A stretch of DNA of 64,000 nt from Kytococcus schroeteri (GTDB taxonomy: Bacteria; Actinomycetota; Actinomycetes; Actinomycetales; Dermatophilaceae). The DNA is taken from NCBI RefSeq assembly GCF_042433515.1, contig NZ_JBHLVH010000002.1:1-64000 (forward strand), in the 5' to 3' direction. Position numbers and translations under genes: made by a program. Of the stretch, positions 63,597 through 64,000 are shown in pieces; position 1 is the stretch's first letter, and each line of letters opens with the position of its first letter. Under the pieces are notes generated by a model. The model saw only the letters and a list, made by a program, of their open reading frames with translations, did not search any database and had not been told where the DNA came from.

Positions 63597-64000
63597 ATGG
63601 GGATCTCGCACACCACGGCAGGGCCGGGGGTGGATGCCGCGCGGCAGGCGGCGGACCGGGCGCGACCGTCGGTGGACGATGCACGTGCCGCCCTCGCGGA
63701 GGCCCACCGAGCCACCGACCAGTTGCTGCAGACCCTGTCGTCGCTCGCTCCCACCGCGCCGGGCGTGGACGCCGCAGCGCTGGGCTCCCTCTCGGCGGAG
63801 GTGAACCGAGCCGTCAACCGGTTGGAGTCCGCCCGTCTGCGGGTGGGGCACCTCATGGCGGGATGTCGCGAGCGCGGTGGTTCGACGCTGCTGGACGAGG
63901 GGCAGTTCTTCGCCCGGGACGGGCAGCGGGACCCGGCGGCTGCCCGCAAGGACGCCCACCTGGCCCGCGAGCTGGGCAACGGCCCCGTGGCGCCCGTGGG
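63597..64000 (+). CDS. DUF222/13E12-type protein, likely HNH endonuclease (3' end outside window)
   Basis: The first 134 residues of a protein whose SLSAEVNRAVNRLESARLRVGHLMAG and RDGQRDPAAARKDAHLARELG segments match the DUF222 domain that precedes an HNH nuclease in actinobacteria. The N-terminal ATG at 63597 is preceded by a G-rich stretch that could act as a ribosome site; a GTG at 63591 would add two residues. The HNH motif itself would lie beyond 64000. These genes are multicopy in many Micrococcales and Mycobacterium. Confidence 0.75.
   Translation, partial: MGISHTTAGPGVDAARQAADRARPSVDDARAALAEAHRATDQLLQTLSSLAPTAPGVDAAALGSLSAEVNRAVNRLESARLRVGHLMAGCRERGGSTLLDEGQFFARDGQRDPAAARKDAHLARELGNGPVAPV

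Overview
The window comes from a very GC-rich actinobacterium. Third codon positions are nearly all G or C, GTG starts are common, and several start codons sit 6 to 8 bases behind a TANNNT-like -10 hexamer, which suggests leaderless mRNAs. A DUF222/13E12-type gene, LPXTG-like and TupA-type envelope proteins and a type I-E CRISPR-Cas locus fit Micrococcales, but I cannot name the genus from sequence alone. Apart from the CRISPR-Cas locus and one small islet near 30.2-30.9 kb, this looks like ordinary chromosome: no prophage, insertion sequence, rRNA or convincing tRNA was seen.

0-13 kb: a secreted PhoD-type phosphatase, a POT peptide transporter, a CPBP membrane protease, an NAD(P)-binding/DUF2867 fusion, a frameshifted MscS channel and a quinone oxidoreductase. 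These are followed by a coupled ABC exporter plus histidine kinase/response regulator module. 11.9-23 kb is an envelope region with three TupA-like ATP-grasp paralogues, a BCCT transporter relic lacking its core, a small lipoprotein, two lipoprotein esterases flanking a type I dehydroquinate dehydratase, and an OafA-type acyltransferase.

23.3-28.5 kb: a tightly coupled operon encodes a DUF4242 protein, an acyl-CoA-dehydrogenase-like flavoprotein, a complete nitrate/sulfonate-type ABC importer (ATPase, Tat-type binding protein, permease) and an F420/NADP-oxidoreductase-like protein. It looks like import plus oxidation of an unknown small substrate and is the best candidate in the window for an undescribed system. 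An SDR relative lacking the catalytic tyrosine, a less GC-rich islet and a secreted M28 peptidase follow.

32.5-43.2 kb: a complete type I-E CRISPR-Cas locus transcribed leftwards (cas3-cse1-cse2-cas7-cas5-cas6e-cas1-cas2, a short leader, then 23 repeats and 22 spacers). Its distal end abuts a 57-codon remnant of a flavohaemoprotein gene. Two spacers overlap by 15 nt, so they come from one target, and together they show the flank of a protospacer (AA just upstream). A good promoter with an adjacent inverted repeat precedes cas3.

43.5-64 kb: malic enzyme, an LPXTG-like surface protein, a large RecB-like nuclease/SF1 helicase whose coding sequence holds a perfect 45-bp palindrome, a sugar porter, an Nramp-like transporter, a DUF4190 protein, a TusA/YeeE thiosulfate-type pair (YeeE frameshifted), an amino-acid permease, a hemerythrin-like protein, a pyrimidine-dimer glycosylase, an S33 peptidase, a zinc alcohol dehydrogenase, an SDR, a secreted-protein pseudogene, an acetyl-CoA hydrolase/transferase, a small unplaced protein and the start of a DUF222/HNH-type gene cut by the window edge.
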